A stretch of DNA of 64,000 bases from Leucobacter tardus. GTDB taxonomy: Bacteria; Actinomycetota; Actinomycetes; Actinomycetales; Microbacteriaceae. Below, one piece after another: positions 25,751 to 34,073 of the stretch. A program made the position numbers and the translations under genes. The stretch spans positions 1,116,001 through 1,180,000 of the forward strand of contig NZ_JAGFBF010000005.1 of the NCBI RefSeq assembly GCF_017583045.1. The letters are read 5' to 3'. The number at the start of each line of letters is the position of its first letter. Within the stretch, counting starts at the first letter, position 1. Below the pieces are notes generated by a model. It saw nothing but the letters and a program-made list of their open reading frames with translations, ran no database searches and was not told the origin of the DNA.

Positions 25751-27016
25751 ATGACGACCTCCGCTCCTCCGCTCCGCCTCGTCGCGACGGTGCTCCACCT
25801 TGCCGTGTACGGCACCATCGGCATCGGCATCCTCAGTGCCTTCTTCGCGCTCCTCGCCACGGGCATCGGCTTGCTCCCCGTGCTGGGGTTCGGGCTGGTG
25901 ATCCTCGTCGGGCTCGTCTACGCGCTCTACGGACTCGCCTGGTTCGAGATCGCCCGCGTGAACGGCCTGTACCGCCTCGATGCCGCACCGCTCGCGATGC
26001 GGCGTCCCGTGCAGCGCGGCTTCGCGGGGTGGCTCAAGTCCCTCCTCGCGCAGCTGAAGAACGGTCGCATGTGGTGGGCGGCTGCCAGCTTCGCACTGTC
26101 GGTGCTGCTCGGCGCCCTGCTGGTGGGCACCGTGCAGACGCTCCTCGACTCGCTCGTGCTGCTCATCACTCCAGGGGCTGCTACGAACTGGCTCACGTTG
26201 ATTCTCCCGGCCGGCAGCGACGGCTCGTCCTCGGTGCTGCTCGCCATCGGCGGCGCCGTGCTCTCGCTCGGCCTCATGGTGGGCCTCGCCCTGCTGCACC
26301 GGGTGATCGCGACCGCGATCATCGGGTCGCAGGCCCGCGAGGAGCGCCTCGAGGCGCAGGTGCAGCAGTCGTCGCAGCAGCGCGCCGGCGCGGTCCGCGC
26401 CGCGGATGTGGAGCGCATTCGGATCGAACGAGATCTGCACGACGGAGTGCAACCGCGCCTCGTCTCCGTCGGCATGACCCTCGGTCTCGCCCAGCAGCAG
26501 ATCGATCAGGATCCGCGTGCCGCGAAGGAGCTCATCGCCGAAGCCCACACCTCGACGAAGGCCGCGATCACGGAGCTGCGTCAGCTCGCTCGAGGCATCC
26601 ACGCCTCTGTGCTCGACGATCGCGGACTCGACGCCGCACTGTCCGCTCTCGCCGGTCGATCCCACATTCCGGTCGCGCTCGACGTGCGCCTTACCGGCCG
26701 CGTCGATCGCGACGCCGAGTCCGCCGTCTACTTCGTCGTCGCCGAGTCGCTGACGAACGCCGCGAAGCACTCCCGTGCCAGTGAGTGCCGGGTGGCGGTT
26801 CGGCTGCGCGACACCGATCCCGATCCTGCGGAGGGTCCGGCTCGGGTGCTGTGGGCGCGCGTCGAGGACAACGGCATCGGCGGCGCTCAGGTGCAGCCGG
26901 GCGGCGGGTTGGACGGACTCACCAACCGCGTGCTCGCCGCCGGCGGCACGATTCGAATCGAGAGCCCGCAGGGCGGGCCGACCGCTGTGGAGGTGAGCGT
27001 CCCGTGCGCATCCTGA
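25751..27016 (+). CDS. NarL-type sensor histidine kinase
   Basis: A 421-residue membrane kinase. About four hydrophobic helices occupy residues 10-195 (with a cytoplasmic loop around 85-110), so there is little outside domain and the signal is probably sensed in the membrane. HisKA_3 follows with the phosphorylated His in ERDLHDGVQPRL near residue 231. The HATPase domain has VAESLTNAAKHS (N box) and DNGIGG (G1 box). It phosphorylates the response regulator encoded next, whose GTG start overlaps its end by 13 bases. Confidence 0.9.
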   Translation: MTTSAPPLRLVATVLHLAVYGTIGIGILSAFFALLATGIGLLPVLGFGLVILVGLVYALYGLAWFEIARVNGLYRLDAAPLAMRRPVQRGFAGWLKSLLAQLKNGRMWWAAASFALSVLLGALLVGTVQTLLDSLVLLITPGAATNWLTLILPAGSDGSSSVLLAIGGAVLSLGLMVGLALLHRVIATAIIGSQAREERLEAQVQQSSQQRAGAVRAADVERIRIERDLHDGVQPRLVSVGMTLGLAQQQIDQDPRAAKELIAEAHTSTKAAITELRQLARGIHASVLDDRGLDAALSALAGRSHIPVALDVRLTGRVDRDAESAVYFVVAESLTNAAKHSRASECRVAVRLRDTDPDPAEGPARVLWARVEDNGIGGAQVQPGGGLDGLTNRVLAAGGTIRIESPQGGPTAVEVSVPCAS

Positions 27017-27696
27017 TCTGTGAAGACTCCGTCCTGCTGCGCGAGGGGCTCGTTCGTCTGCTCCAGCACTCCGGGCACGAGGTGGTCTCGGCGCTTCCCG
27101 ACGCCGAATCGCTCCGCGAGGCGGTCGCCCACACCGATCCCGAGCTCTGCATCCTCGATGTGCGCCTCCCGCCCTCGTTCACCGATGAGGGGATTCGCGC
27201 GGCGCTGGACCTGCGGCGAGCGCGCCCCGCCCTCCCACTGCTCGTGCTGTCGCAGTACGTCGAAGAGCAGTACGCGAGCGAGTTGATCGGCACGACGGGC
27301 GGCACCCGATCGGGAGCGATCGGCTACCTCTTGAAGGATCGCGTCGCCGACATCGCCGACTTCGTGGACGCGGTCGAGCGGATCCATGCCGGCGCGACCG
27401 TGCTCGACCCGGAAGTCGTCTCCCAGCTCCTCGCGCGCCGCCGCCAGGACGATCGGCTGCAGCGCCTCTCCGACCGCGAGCGCACCGTACTCGCGGCACT
27501 CGCCGAGGGACGCTCCAATCAGGCGATCGCGACGCTGCTCCACGTGTCCGAGGCGACCGTCGAGAAGCACATCACCTCCATCTTCCAGAAACTCGAGCTC
27601 GACGTCGACGAGTCGGGCAATCGCCGCGTGCTCGCCGCACTCGTCCATCTCGAACACACCCGCCCCAACCCCACGCAGACAGGAACGCAGCGATGA
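27004..27696 (+). CDS. NarL/LuxR-type response regulator
   Basis: A 230-residue regulator: receiver domain with acidic pocket ICEDS near residue 7, phospho-acceptor Asp in CILDVRLPP near 51 and Lys in YLLKDR near 110; LuxR helix-turn-helix at about 160-220 with LSDRERTVLAALAEGRSN and VSEATVEKHITSIF. It overlaps the kinase and the DUF4097 gene (ATGA), so the three form one translationally coupled unit. Targets are not visible in the sequence; autoregulation of the operon is likely. Confidence 0.9.
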   Translation: MRILICEDSVLLREGLVRLLQHSGHEVVSALPDAESLREAVAHTDPELCILDVRLPPSFTDEGIRAALDLRRARPALPLLVLSQYVEEQYASELIGTTGGTRSGAIGYLLKDRVADIADFVDAVERIHAGATVLDPEVVSQLLARRRQDDRLQRLSDRERTVLAALAEGRSNQAIATLLHVSEATVEKHITSIFQKLELDVDESGNRRVLAALVHLEHTRPNPTQTGTQR

Positions 27697-28508
27697 ACGC
27701 CTTCTCCTCCACCTCACGCACCGTGACGCTCATCACCTCGATCGTCGGCGGCGTGGTCCTCGTCGGCGCCGCGACGACCACGATCGCCGTGCAGGCGTTC
27801 GCCGCACCGCAGGGCGGGACGAGTCCCGGCACCCAGACGGCCGACGTCGCAGACGTGACGTCCGTCGATGTCGATTCGAGCGCCTCGGCGTTCACGCTCG
27901 CGTTCGGCGATGTCGACGAGGCCGAGCTCGAGGTCGTCGGTCAGTCCCGCGCGCGCTGGAGCATCGAGACGACGGGCGACCGACTCGTCGTGGAGAGCAA
28001 CCAGCGATTCTGGGACTTCTGCATCGGGTGGTGCGCGGCGGGCAACGAGCGCGTCACGCTCACGCTGCCGGACGACATGAATGACGGCACGCTCGACAGC
28101 AACGTGCGGGTCGCGGCCGGATCGGCGAACGCCGAAGGCGACTTCCGGTCGCTGGATCTCAGCGTCGGCGCGGGTTCGCTCACGTTCGACGGCAGCGCCA
28201 GAATCCTCTCCGCCGAGGTCGGGGCGGGGCGCGCCAACCTCACAGTGGACGATGTGCACGAAGCGACCTTCGGCATCTCGGCGGGGCGTACGGACGCGCA
28301 GCTCACCGGCACCGCACCGCGCGCGGTCGATCTGGAGGTGAGCGCCGGACGACTCGCACTCGAACTGCCCGATGAGGTCTACGCCGTGCGCTCCGAGGTG
28401 AGCGCCGGATCGCTCGACAATCGTCTGCGGACCTCGGAGGCGGCGCCGCGGATCATCTCAGCCGATGTGTCGGCCGGCAGCGCCGAGCTGACCCCCGCAC
28501 GGCGCTAG
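27693..28508 (+). CDS. DUF4097-type beta-helix membrane protein
   Basis: A 271-residue protein with an N-terminal membrane anchor or uncleaved signal (about residues 10-40). The remainder has repeated short strands ending in SAG or GAG (LSVGAGSLTF, AEVGAGRANL, FGISAGRTDA, LEVSAGRLAL, EVSAGSLDN, DVSAGSAEL), the ladder pattern of the DUF4097 putative adhesin fold. Proteins of this type occur in operons with LiaRS/VraSR-like systems that sense envelope stress. Here it is the last gene of the kinase-regulator operon and may be a cell-surface partner of the kinase; that is inference. Confidence 0.82.
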   Translation: MNAFSSTSRTVTLITSIVGGVVLVGAATTTIAVQAFAAPQGGTSPGTQTADVADVTSVDVDSSASAFTLAFGDVDEAELEVVGQSRARWSIETTGDRLVVESNQRFWDFCIGWCAAGNERVTLTLPDDMNDGTLDSNVRVAAGSANAEGDFRSLDLSVGAGSLTFDGSARILSAEVGAGRANLTVDDVHEATFGISAGRTDAQLTGTAPRAVDLEVSAGRLALELPDEVYAVRSEVSAGSLDNRLRTSEAAPRIISADVSAGSAELTPARR

Positions 28509-28571
28509 TCCCCGGGAAACACCCCGGTAACGGACGTTCTCGGAGTCGTAACGGCGGGGAAACGCGTCTGG

Positions 28572-28593
28572 CTCACGCGATCCCTAACGTGAG
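28572..28593. promoter_or_regulatory. Inverted repeat CTCACG-N10-CGTGAG
   Basis: A perfect 6-bp dyad with a ten-base spacer upstream of the peptidase C26 gene. Two TAACGG words lie further upstream, 21 bases apart, and CTAACG lies inside the dyad. It may be a regulator site; the factor is unknown. Confidence 0.35.
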
Positions 28594-28594
28594 G

Positions 28595-28622
28595 GGTGCC
28601 GCGCGCTTCCGCGTGCGGCACC
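28595..28622 (+). terminator. Strong hairpin between DUF4097 and peptidase C26 genes
   Basis: GGTGCCGCGCGC and GCGTGCGGCACC pair over 12 bp (one G-U) around a TTCC loop. No T-run follows and the next ribosome site begins about 10 bases later, so this is either a terminator of the two-component operon or a leader structure of the next gene. Confidence 0.5.
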
Positions 28623-28642
28623 GCGGGAACGAGGGAGCCGGC

Positions 28643-29407
28643 GTGCCGAACGAGTTGAGACTCGCAGTCGTCCACATGCGCGATGCGAAGCGGGGTGACG
28701 GCGCATTCCAGGCGCAGCTCGATCGCTGGAACGAGCGGATCGAGAGGGCCGCAGCAGCCCTGGGCTGGATCCCCTTCCTGGTTCCGGCGGCGCGCGTCGG
28801 AGCCCAGCGCGTGGTCGACGACGCGCTCGGGGCCGACCTCATCGTGATCGCCGGCGGAGAGGACGTCGACCCGAGACTCTACGCCGGCACGAGCGACTAC
28901 GAGTCGGCGAGCGCACACGAGCCGCGCGCGGACCGCACGCAGATCGCGATCGTGCACGGCGCGATGCGGCGATCCATCCCGATCCTCGGCATCTGCCGGG
29001 GCATGCAGATCATGAACGTCGCTCTGGGTGGCGATCTGGTGCCGCACCTGCCGCATGCGGACCGACACCGGAGCACCGCTCCCGGCACGCATCGAGGGGT
29101 GCACCGATCGATCGTCTGGGAGCCGGAGTATCTCGATCCGACCGCGTTCGGCGAGCGCTCGCTCGTCGAAGACGTCATCGCGACGGAGCCGATCCTCTGC
29201 ACCCATCACCAGGGACTCGGTCAGGTCGCGCGGGCCCTCCGTGTCGCGGCTCGCGCACCCGATGGAACCATCGAGGCCGTCGTGGGCGCCGAGGCCCCGC
29301 TCACCGGCGTGCAGTGGCACCCGGAGCACGCCGGAGCACCCGAGGGACAGCTCACTCGTCTGCTCGGTCGGCTCGCCCAGCAGCGTGAGGCGCTCCTGGC
29401 CGTCTGA
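28643..29407 (+). CDS. Class I glutamine amidotransferase-like peptidase C26 (gamma-glutamyl hydrolase type)
   Basis: A 254-residue hydrolase of the PuuD group. The nucleophile elbow GICRGMQIMNVALGG holds the catalytic Cys near residue 118, and VQWHPEH near 225 supplies His and Glu. Members split gamma-glutamyl bonds, for example gamma-glutamyl-GABA in putrescine breakdown. No other putrescine gene is nearby, so the substrate is open. I chose the GTG that follows GAGGGAG; the longer frame reads through the hairpin upstream. It ends 32 bases before the SulP gene. Confidence 0.83.
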   Translation: MPNELRLAVVHMRDAKRGDGAFQAQLDRWNERIERAAAALGWIPFLVPAARVGAQRVVDDALGADLIVIAGGEDVDPRLYAGTSDYESASAHEPRADRTQIAIVHGAMRRSIPILGICRGMQIMNVALGGDLVPHLPHADRHRSTAPGTHRGVHRSIVWEPEYLDPTAFGERSLVEDVIATEPILCTHHQGLGQVARALRVAARAPDGTIEAVVGAEAPLTGVQWHPEHAGAPEGQLTRLLGRLAQQREALLAV

Positions 29408-29439
29408 CCTCGCGTCCGGGGCGAGTACAGTATGAGTTC

Positions 29440-30942
29440 GTGCCGACCTCTCGCCGATCCGCTGATCCTCCCGTGACCGCTGCGTCCGCGCAGTCCGTGC
29501 TCGCGGCGTTGCGCTCCCCGCGGATGCTCACCCGCGAGGCGCTCGCCGGACTGGTCGTCGGCCTCGCGCTCATCCCCGAGGCGATCGCGTTCTCGATCAT
29601 CGCAGGGGTCGACCCGAAGGTCGGTCTCTTCTCCTCGTTCGTGATGGCGGTCGCGATCGCGGTGCTCGGCGGTCGCCCCGCCATGATCACGGCGGCGACC
29701 GGAGCCGTCGCGCTCGTCGTCGCCCCGATTGCGCCGGCGTACGGGCTCGATATGCTCATCGCGACGATTCTGCTCGCCGGCCTCTTCCAGATCCTGCTCG
29801 GCGTGCTCGGCGTCGCGAAACTGATGCGGTTCATTCCCCGCAGCGTGATGGTGGGTTTCGTGAACGCGCTCGCGATCCTGGTCTTCATCTCGCAAGTGCC
29901 GCACCTCGTCGGGGTCCCCTGGCTCGTGTACCCGCTCGTCGCGGCCGGGATCGCGGTGATCATCGTGATGCCGAAGCTCACCACCGCGATTCCGGCACCC
30001 CTGGTGTCCGTCATCGTCATCACCGGGATCACGGTCGTGTTCGCGCTGCAGGTTCCGACGGTCGGCGACCAGGGCGAGCTCCCCCGCAGTCTGCCCGAGT
30101 TCTTCCTGCCGCAGGTGCCGCTCACGTGGGAGACGTTCACCATCATCGCCCCCTACGCGCTCGGCGTCGCACTGGTCGGGCTCATGGAGTCGCTGATGAC
30201 GGCGAAACTCGTCGACGACATCACCGACACCCACTCGGACAAGACGCGCGAATCGTGGGCGCAGGGCGTCGCGAACATCCTGTCGGGATGCTTCGGAGGC
30301 ATGGGTGGCTGCGCCGTCATCGGTCAAACGATGATGAACGTGAAGGTCTCGGGCGCGCGCACGCGCATCTCCACGCTGCTCGCCGGCGTCTTCCTCCTCG
30401 TGCTCGTCGTCGCTCTCGGAGATGTCGTGAGCGCGATCCCGATGGCCGCGCTCGTCGCGGTGATGATCATGGTGTCCGTCGCCGCCTTCGACTGGCACAG
30501 CGTTCGACCGTCGACGCTGCGACGCCTGCCGCGGAGCGAGACCGCGGTCATGGTGACGACCGTGGCCGTCGTCGTCGTCACCCACAATCTCGCGATCGGC
30601 GTCGTCACGGGTGTGGTCGTGGCCTCGGTGCTCTTCGCGCGACGCGTCGCTCACTTCGTCACCGTCGACCGAACCGTCGCCGACGACACGGCGCACTACA
30701 CCGTCACGGGCGAGCTCTTCTTCGTCTCGAGCAACGACCTCACCACGCTCTTCGCGTACGCAGCGGACCCCGCCCGCGTCGTCATCGACATGAGTCGCGC
30801 CCACATCTGGGACGCGTCCTCGGTCGCCGCGCTCGACGCCATCACCACGAAGTACGCGCATCGGGGCATCGCCGTCGAGCTCGTTGGGGTGGATCCGCGC
30901 GGGGGCGACATGCACCGTCGCTTGACCGGCGGGTTCGAGTAG
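29440..30942 (+). CDS. SulP family anion transporter with STAS domain
   Basis: A 500-residue membrane protein. The transport domain (about 20-400) begins with [20 protein letters not shown], the SulP signature region, and includes the [14 protein letters not shown] segment. The C-terminal STAS domain (about 410-500) has [21 protein letters not shown]. SulP proteins carry sulfate, bicarbonate or other anions by symport or exchange; the ion cannot be told from sequence. The GTG start lacks a ribosome site and follows TACAGT by eight bases. Confidence 0.88.
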   Translation: MPTSRRSADPPVTAASAQSVLAALRSPRMLTREALAGLVVGLALIPEAIAFSIIAGVDPKVGLFSSFVMAVAIAVLGGRPAMITAATGAVALVVAPIAPAYGLDMLIATILLAGLFQILLGVLGVAKLMRFIPRSVMVGFVNALAILVFISQVPHLVGVPWLVYPLVAAGIAVIIVMPKLTTAIPAPLVSVIVITGITVVFALQVPTVGDQGELPRSLPEFFLPQVPLTWETFTIIAPYALGVALVGLMESLMTAKLVDDITDTHSDKTRESWAQGVANILSGCFGGMGGCAVIGQTMMNVKVSGARTRISTLLAGVFLLVLVVALGDVVSAIPMAALVAVMIMVSVAAFDWHSVRPSTLRRLPRSETAVMVTTVAVVVVTHNLAIGVVTGVVVASVLFARRVAHFVTVDRTVADDTAHYTVTGELFFVSSNDLTTLFAYAADPARVVIDMSRAHIWDASSVAALDAITTKYAHRGIAVELVGVDPRGGDMHRRLTGGFE

Positions 30943-30974
30943 CGGGCGTCCTGTTCCGCCCGTCGATGCGGTGC

Positions 30975-30980
30975 GATACT
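30975..30980 (+). promoter_or_regulatory. Leaderless-type -10 box (GATACT) of the HhH-GPD gene
   Basis: GATACT ends six bases before the ATG, the same hexamer and spacing as before the XRE gene at 33734. Confidence 0.5.
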
Positions 30981-30986
30981 GGACCT

Positions 30987-31565
30987 ATGGCTCTGCACCT
31001 CACCGACGACGCCGCGGCCGATCGGCTGCTCACCGACAATCCGCTCGCGCTCCTCATCGGCATGCTGCTCGACCAGCAGATCGCCATGGAGGTCGCGTTC
31101 ATCGGACCGCTGAAGATCGAACAGCGTCTCGGCGCGGTCGACGCGCAGAAGATCGCCGCAGCGGATCCGGACGAGTTTATCGAACTGTTCCGCGAGACTC
31201 CGGCGGTGCACCGGTTCCCCGGTTCGATGGCGGGCCGTGTGCAGACGCTGTGCCAGACGCTCGTCGACGACTGGGGCGGTCGCGCCGAGCACCTGTGGAC
31301 CGAGGGCGACCCCGACGGCACGACCGTGCTCAAGCGACTGAAGAGCCTGCCGGGTTTCGGCGATCAGAAGGCCAGGATCTTCCTCGCCCTCCTCGGGAAG
31401 CAGTGCGGATTCTCCGGAGACGGCTGGCGCGAAGCGGCCGGAGCGTACGGCGAAGAGGACTCGTTCCGCAGTGTCGCCGACATCGACTCCCCCGAGTCGC
31501 TCGTCAAGGTCCGCGAGACGAAGCGGGCCGCCAAGGCCGCGGCGAAGGCGAAGCAGACGAGCTGA
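30987..31565 (+). CDS. HhH-GPD family base-excision repair-like protein
   Basis: A 192-residue protein with LLIGMLLDQQIAMEVAFIGP near residue 25 and a helix-hairpin-helix at LKSLPGFGDQKARIFLALLG near 115-135, the layout of the uncharacterised actinobacterial HhH-GPD group. DNA glycosylases of this superfamily carry a catalytic Asp (and Lys in bifunctional ones) after the hairpin; here the segment after it has no obvious Lys/Asp pair, so glycosylase activity is unproven. The C-terminal tail is Lys/Ala-rich and could hold DNA. It converges on the DedA gene with seven bases between the stops. Confidence 0.8.
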   Translation: MALHLTDDAAADRLLTDNPLALLIGMLLDQQIAMEVAFIGPLKIEQRLGAVDAQKIAAADPDEFIELFRETPAVHRFPGSMAGRVQTLCQTLVDDWGGRAEHLWTEGDPDGTTVLKRLKSLPGFGDQKARIFLALLGKQCGFSGDGWREAAGAYGEEDSFRSVADIDSPESLVKVRETKRAAKAAAKAKQTS

Positions 31566-31572
31566 GGGCGCG

Positions 31573-32253
31573 TTACGCGACGCGCCGCTTACGGCGCAGG
31601 ATCCGCGCCACGACGAACCAGAGCACGAGCGCGAGAATGACGACGACGACCGCGTTCGACAGGACGCCGCTCCACTGCTCGAGGACGGGGCGGATGGCGG
31701 GGCCGAACGCGAACCCCAGCCCGATCCAGATGCCGTTCCAGATGCCGGATCCCGCCAGCGTGTAGAGCGTGAACCGCAGAAACCCCATCCGCTCGATGCC
31801 GGCGGGGATCGAGATGAACGAACGCACCAGCGGAACGCACCGACCGAAGAAGACGGCGGCGCCACCCCATTTGAGAAAGAACGCCTCGGCCTTGTCGAAG
31901 TCGTCCGTGTCCATCAGCGGCACCTTGCCGACCAGGGTGCGGGTGCGGGTGCGACCGATCGCCGCCCCGATCCAGTACCAGATCCACGCACCGACGAGGG
32001 CACCGAGTGTGGCCAGGGCCCACGCCCACCAGAAGTTCATGCGCCCGTCATAGGCGAGAAATCCGGCGCCCGGGAGCACCGCCTCCGACGGGATCGGCGG
32101 GATGAAGGTTTCGAGCAGCACTGCGAGACCGACGCCGAGCTCACCCATCGATTCCATGAGACTCAGCACCCACCCGATGAACCCGTCGTACTCACCGCTG
32201 CCCGATACTTCGGCGACGTGGATGAACGGGGCGACGCCGGCGAGGGCGGTCAT
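31573..32253 (-). CDS. DedA family membrane protein (candidate undecaprenyl-phosphate transporter)
   Basis: A 226-residue protein with about five membrane helices. It has the DedA marks LLETFIPPIPSEAVLPGAGF near residue 45, FFGRCVPLVRSFISIPAGI near 125-145 and FTLYTLAGSGIWNG after it, with the conserved Arg and Gly-Arg residues. DedA proteins such as UptA recycle undecaprenyl phosphate across the membrane for wall synthesis. Start chosen by GGAGAT upstream. It is divergent, over only 79 bases, from a DUF368 gene, the other family with this job. Confidence 0.88.
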   Translation of the reverse strand: MTALAGVAPFIHVAEVSGSGEYDGFIGWVLSLMESMGELGVGLAVLLETFIPPIPSEAVLPGAGFLAYDGRMNFWWAWALATLGALVGAWIWYWIGAAIGRTRTRTLVGKVPLMDTDDFDKAEAFFLKWGGAAVFFGRCVPLVRSFISIPAGIERMGFLRFTLYTLAGSGIWNGIWIGLGFAFGPAIRPVLEQWSGVLSNAVVVVILALVLWFVVARILRRKRRVA

Positions 32254-32319
32254 GCGGCGATCTCCATGGCTCCATTGTCGGGGGCAGCGCCCCGGATCCG
32301 CTGTGAAGGCGCGCCCCTC

Positions 32320-32325
32320 TACACT
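32320..32325 (+). promoter_or_regulatory. Leaderless-type -10 box (TACACT) of the DUF368 gene
   Basis: TACACT ends seven bases before the ATG; no ribosome site lies between. It also marks the divergent promoter region shared with the DedA gene. Confidence 0.55.
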
Positions 32326-32332
32326 GAATGCG

Positions 32333-33304
32333 ATGGATGACGCGCAGACGACCCCCACCACGAGCCAGGCCGAGCACCCCGTCGAGTGGGTGCACGCCGA
32401 CAGTGCCGGTGAGCGCCGCACGTCGATCGTCGGCAATCTCGTGCGCGGCGCGATGATCGGCGTGGTGGAGACGGTTCCCGGTGTCTCCGGCGGCACGGTC
32501 GCCCTCGTGGTCGGCATCTACACGCGCCTCATCGACTCGGCGTCGCACGTGGTGTCGGCCGGTCGACGCGTGGTGACCGGTCCCGATCGCGCCGCGAACA
32601 TGAAGTCGCATCTCGCGCAGGTCGACTGGAAGCTCATCGTGCCCGTCGTCATCGGTATGGCGCTGGCGCTCTTCACCGCGGCCGGTCCGGTCGCCGATCT
32701 CGTGGAGACCTTCCCCGAACTGACGCGCGCCGCGTTCTTCGGGATGGTGCTGGCCTCCATCTCGATCCCCCTGCGAATGGCGGGAATCTCGGGCATCAGG
32801 TGGTCCCACATTGTCGCCGGCCTCGCTGTCGGAGCGCTCGCGTTCTGGCTCGTCTCGATTCCGCCGACGACGTTGGAGCCCTCGCCCCTCGTCCTGATCG
32901 TCGCCGCGGCCATCGCCGTGAGCGCGCTCCTCCTCCCCGGGCTCTCCGGTTCGTTTCTGCTGCTGACCTTCGGTCTGTACGAACCGACGCTCCGCGCCGT
33001 CGATGAGCGAGACCTCGGATACCTCGGCGTGTTCGCCCTGGGGCTCTTCATCGGTGTCGTCTCGATCGTGAAGGGACTCGAGTGGCTGCTGCACCATCGC
33101 CGACGCATCACGCTCGTCGTGCTGACCGGGGTGATGGTCGGAGCGATGCGGACCCTGTGGCCCTGGCAGTCGGACGCCCGCGACCTGGCCGCGCCGGCGG
33201 ACAATTGGCCCCTGGCACTCGGTCTCGCCGTGGCCGGATTCGCGATCGTCGCCATTCTCTCGGCCGTCGATGCACGGTTGAGCCGCCGCCAGCGCCTGCG
33301 TTGA
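32333..33304 (+). CDS. DUF368 (PopT-like) membrane protein, candidate polyprenyl-phosphate transporter
   Basis: A 323-residue protein with about eight to ten membrane helices and the two family signatures: VETVPGVSGGTVALVVGIYT near residue 45 and LLPGLSGSFLLLTFGLYE near 205. DUF368 proteins have been shown to recycle polyprenyl phosphate, in parallel to DedA proteins. The ATG follows TACACT by seven bases and the mRNA is probably leaderless. A perfect 15-bp hairpin lies 16 bases after the stop codon. The neighbouring divergent gene is a DedA protein, so the two transporters may share control. Confidence 0.87.
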   Translation: MDDAQTTPTTSQAEHPVEWVHADSAGERRTSIVGNLVRGAMIGVVETVPGVSGGTVALVVGIYTRLIDSASHVVSAGRRVVTGPDRAANMKSHLAQVDWKLIVPVVIGMALALFTAAGPVADLVETFPELTRAAFFGMVLASISIPLRMAGISGIRWSHIVAGLAVGALAFWLVSIPPTTLEPSPLVLIVAAAIAVSALLLPGLSGSFLLLTFGLYEPTLRAVDERDLGYLGVFALGLFIGVVSIVKGLEWLLHHRRRITLVVLTGVMVGAMRTLWPWQSDARDLAAPADNWPLALGLAVAGFAIVAILSAVDARLSRRQRLR

Positions 33305-33320
33305 CACCGGTGCGGTCGGC

Positions 33321-33360
33321 ACGGTGGTCGTGCGGGCACTGGAAACCGCACGACCACCGT
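33321..33360 (+). terminator. Perfect 15-bp hairpin after the DUF368 gene
   Basis: ACGGTGGTCGTGCGG and CCGCACGACCACCGT are exact reverse complements around a ten-base loop. No T-run follows. Position just behind the stop codon supports a terminator. Confidence 0.65.
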
Positions 33361-33721
33361 TCGGGCCCGCATGGACAGGCCCACCGAGGCCGAACACCCA
33401 CCATCGCACCCAGGGCGTTCGACCACGACCATCACGCCACCCGAACGAGGTCACGGCGATCCGTGCAATGTGAGGGGGAGATATCGCACTCAGGAGTCGC
33501 GAGACCTCGAACGGGGTGTCGAGAGAACCCTTTCCACGACGGGGTGATGGTGGCTGTATAGAGTTGTGTGCGGCGATTGGTTGCCACTTGCATTATGCAT
33601 CGCGCACCGGCCGGAATGCAAATGCGGAGCACTCCGGCGGGCACGGTATGACTCCTAGAAGATGCATGAATGATTCGTCGATTACCACATGAGTTAGGCC
33701 ACATCGGTCGCCCAGCCCCGC
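33361..33721. other. Non-coding gap with AT-richer segment and repeated TGCAT words
   Basis: No convincing gene is present. From about 33540 to 33715 the base composition drops well below that of the neighbours. The stretch has a TGCATTATGCA dyad near 33589-33599, an AATGCAAATGC segment near 33616 and ATGCATGAATGA near 33662. These may be sites for the XRE regulator that follows, or remnants of acquired DNA. Confidence 0.4.
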
Positions 33722-33727
33722 GATACT
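33722..33727 (+). promoter_or_regulatory. Leaderless-type -10 box (GATACT) of the XRE gene
   Basis: GATACT ends six bases before the GTG start with no ribosome site in between. Confidence 0.5.
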
Positions 33728-33733
33728 TGTCCG

Positions 33734-34012
33734 GTGACTGAGCAGACCTCCGGCCCCGACTGGACCACGTACACCCGAGACCTCGGATCGCGACTCCATC
33801 GTCTGCGCATCGAGCACGGTTTCAGTCAAGAGCGCCTGGCGTACTCCGCCGGCATCACTCGGTACACCTACCAGAAGCTCGAGAAGGGCGAATCGGCTCC
33901 GGGCACGCCCGCGAACCCGACGCTGCGCAATCTCATGGCGATCGCTCAGCAGCTCGATGTCACCCTCGACGAACTCCTCCCCCAGCCCTGGCCCGACCTG
34001 CGCGGGCGGTGA
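33734..34012 (+). CDS. XRE family helix-turn-helix regulator
   Basis: A 92-residue protein that is nearly all DNA-binding domain: LGSRLHRLRIEHGFSQERLA, YSAGITRYTYQKLEKGE and a closing LAIA-type helix with LDVTLDELLPQPW. Such short Cro/C1-type proteins act as dimers on short dyads. The effector is unknown. It starts with GTG at a leaderless-type spacing, and a DUF6907 gene follows after 61 bases. The AT-richer gap upstream has candidate binding words. Confidence 0.87.
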   Translation: MTEQTSGPDWTTYTRDLGSRLHRLRIEHGFSQERLAYSAGITRYTYQKLEKGESAPGTPANPTLRNLMAIAQQLDVTLDELLPQPWPDLRGR

Positions 34013-34032
34013 TGTCAGACCTCCAAGATAGT

Positions 34033-34045
34033 GTGGCAGTGCCAC
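34033..34045. promoter_or_regulatory. Dyad GTGGC-AGT-GCCAC between XRE and DUF6907 genes
   Basis: A perfect 5-bp dyad with a three-base centre overlaps the end of a TAGTGT hexamer (34029-34034) that could be the -10 box of the DUF6907 gene. It is a candidate operator for the adjacent XRE protein. Confidence 0.35.
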
Positions 34046-34073
34046 GCCACCCCTACCCATGAAAGAGGGTGCC

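Noticed and set aside
29221-30915. 564-codon minus-strand frame opposite the SulP gene
   Set aside because: Antisense shadow with no recognisable fold; the SulP and STAS motifs are on the plus strand.
33321-33360. Perfect dyad considered as an insertion-sequence end or recombination site
   Set aside because: No second copy, no target duplication and no recombinase gene nearby; position just after a stop codon fits a terminator.
33432-33704. 90-codon minus-strand frame in the gap before the XRE gene
   Set aside because: Cys- and Ile-containing composition unlike neighbouring genes, no ribosome site and no recognisable domain; more likely chance in AT-richer DNA.
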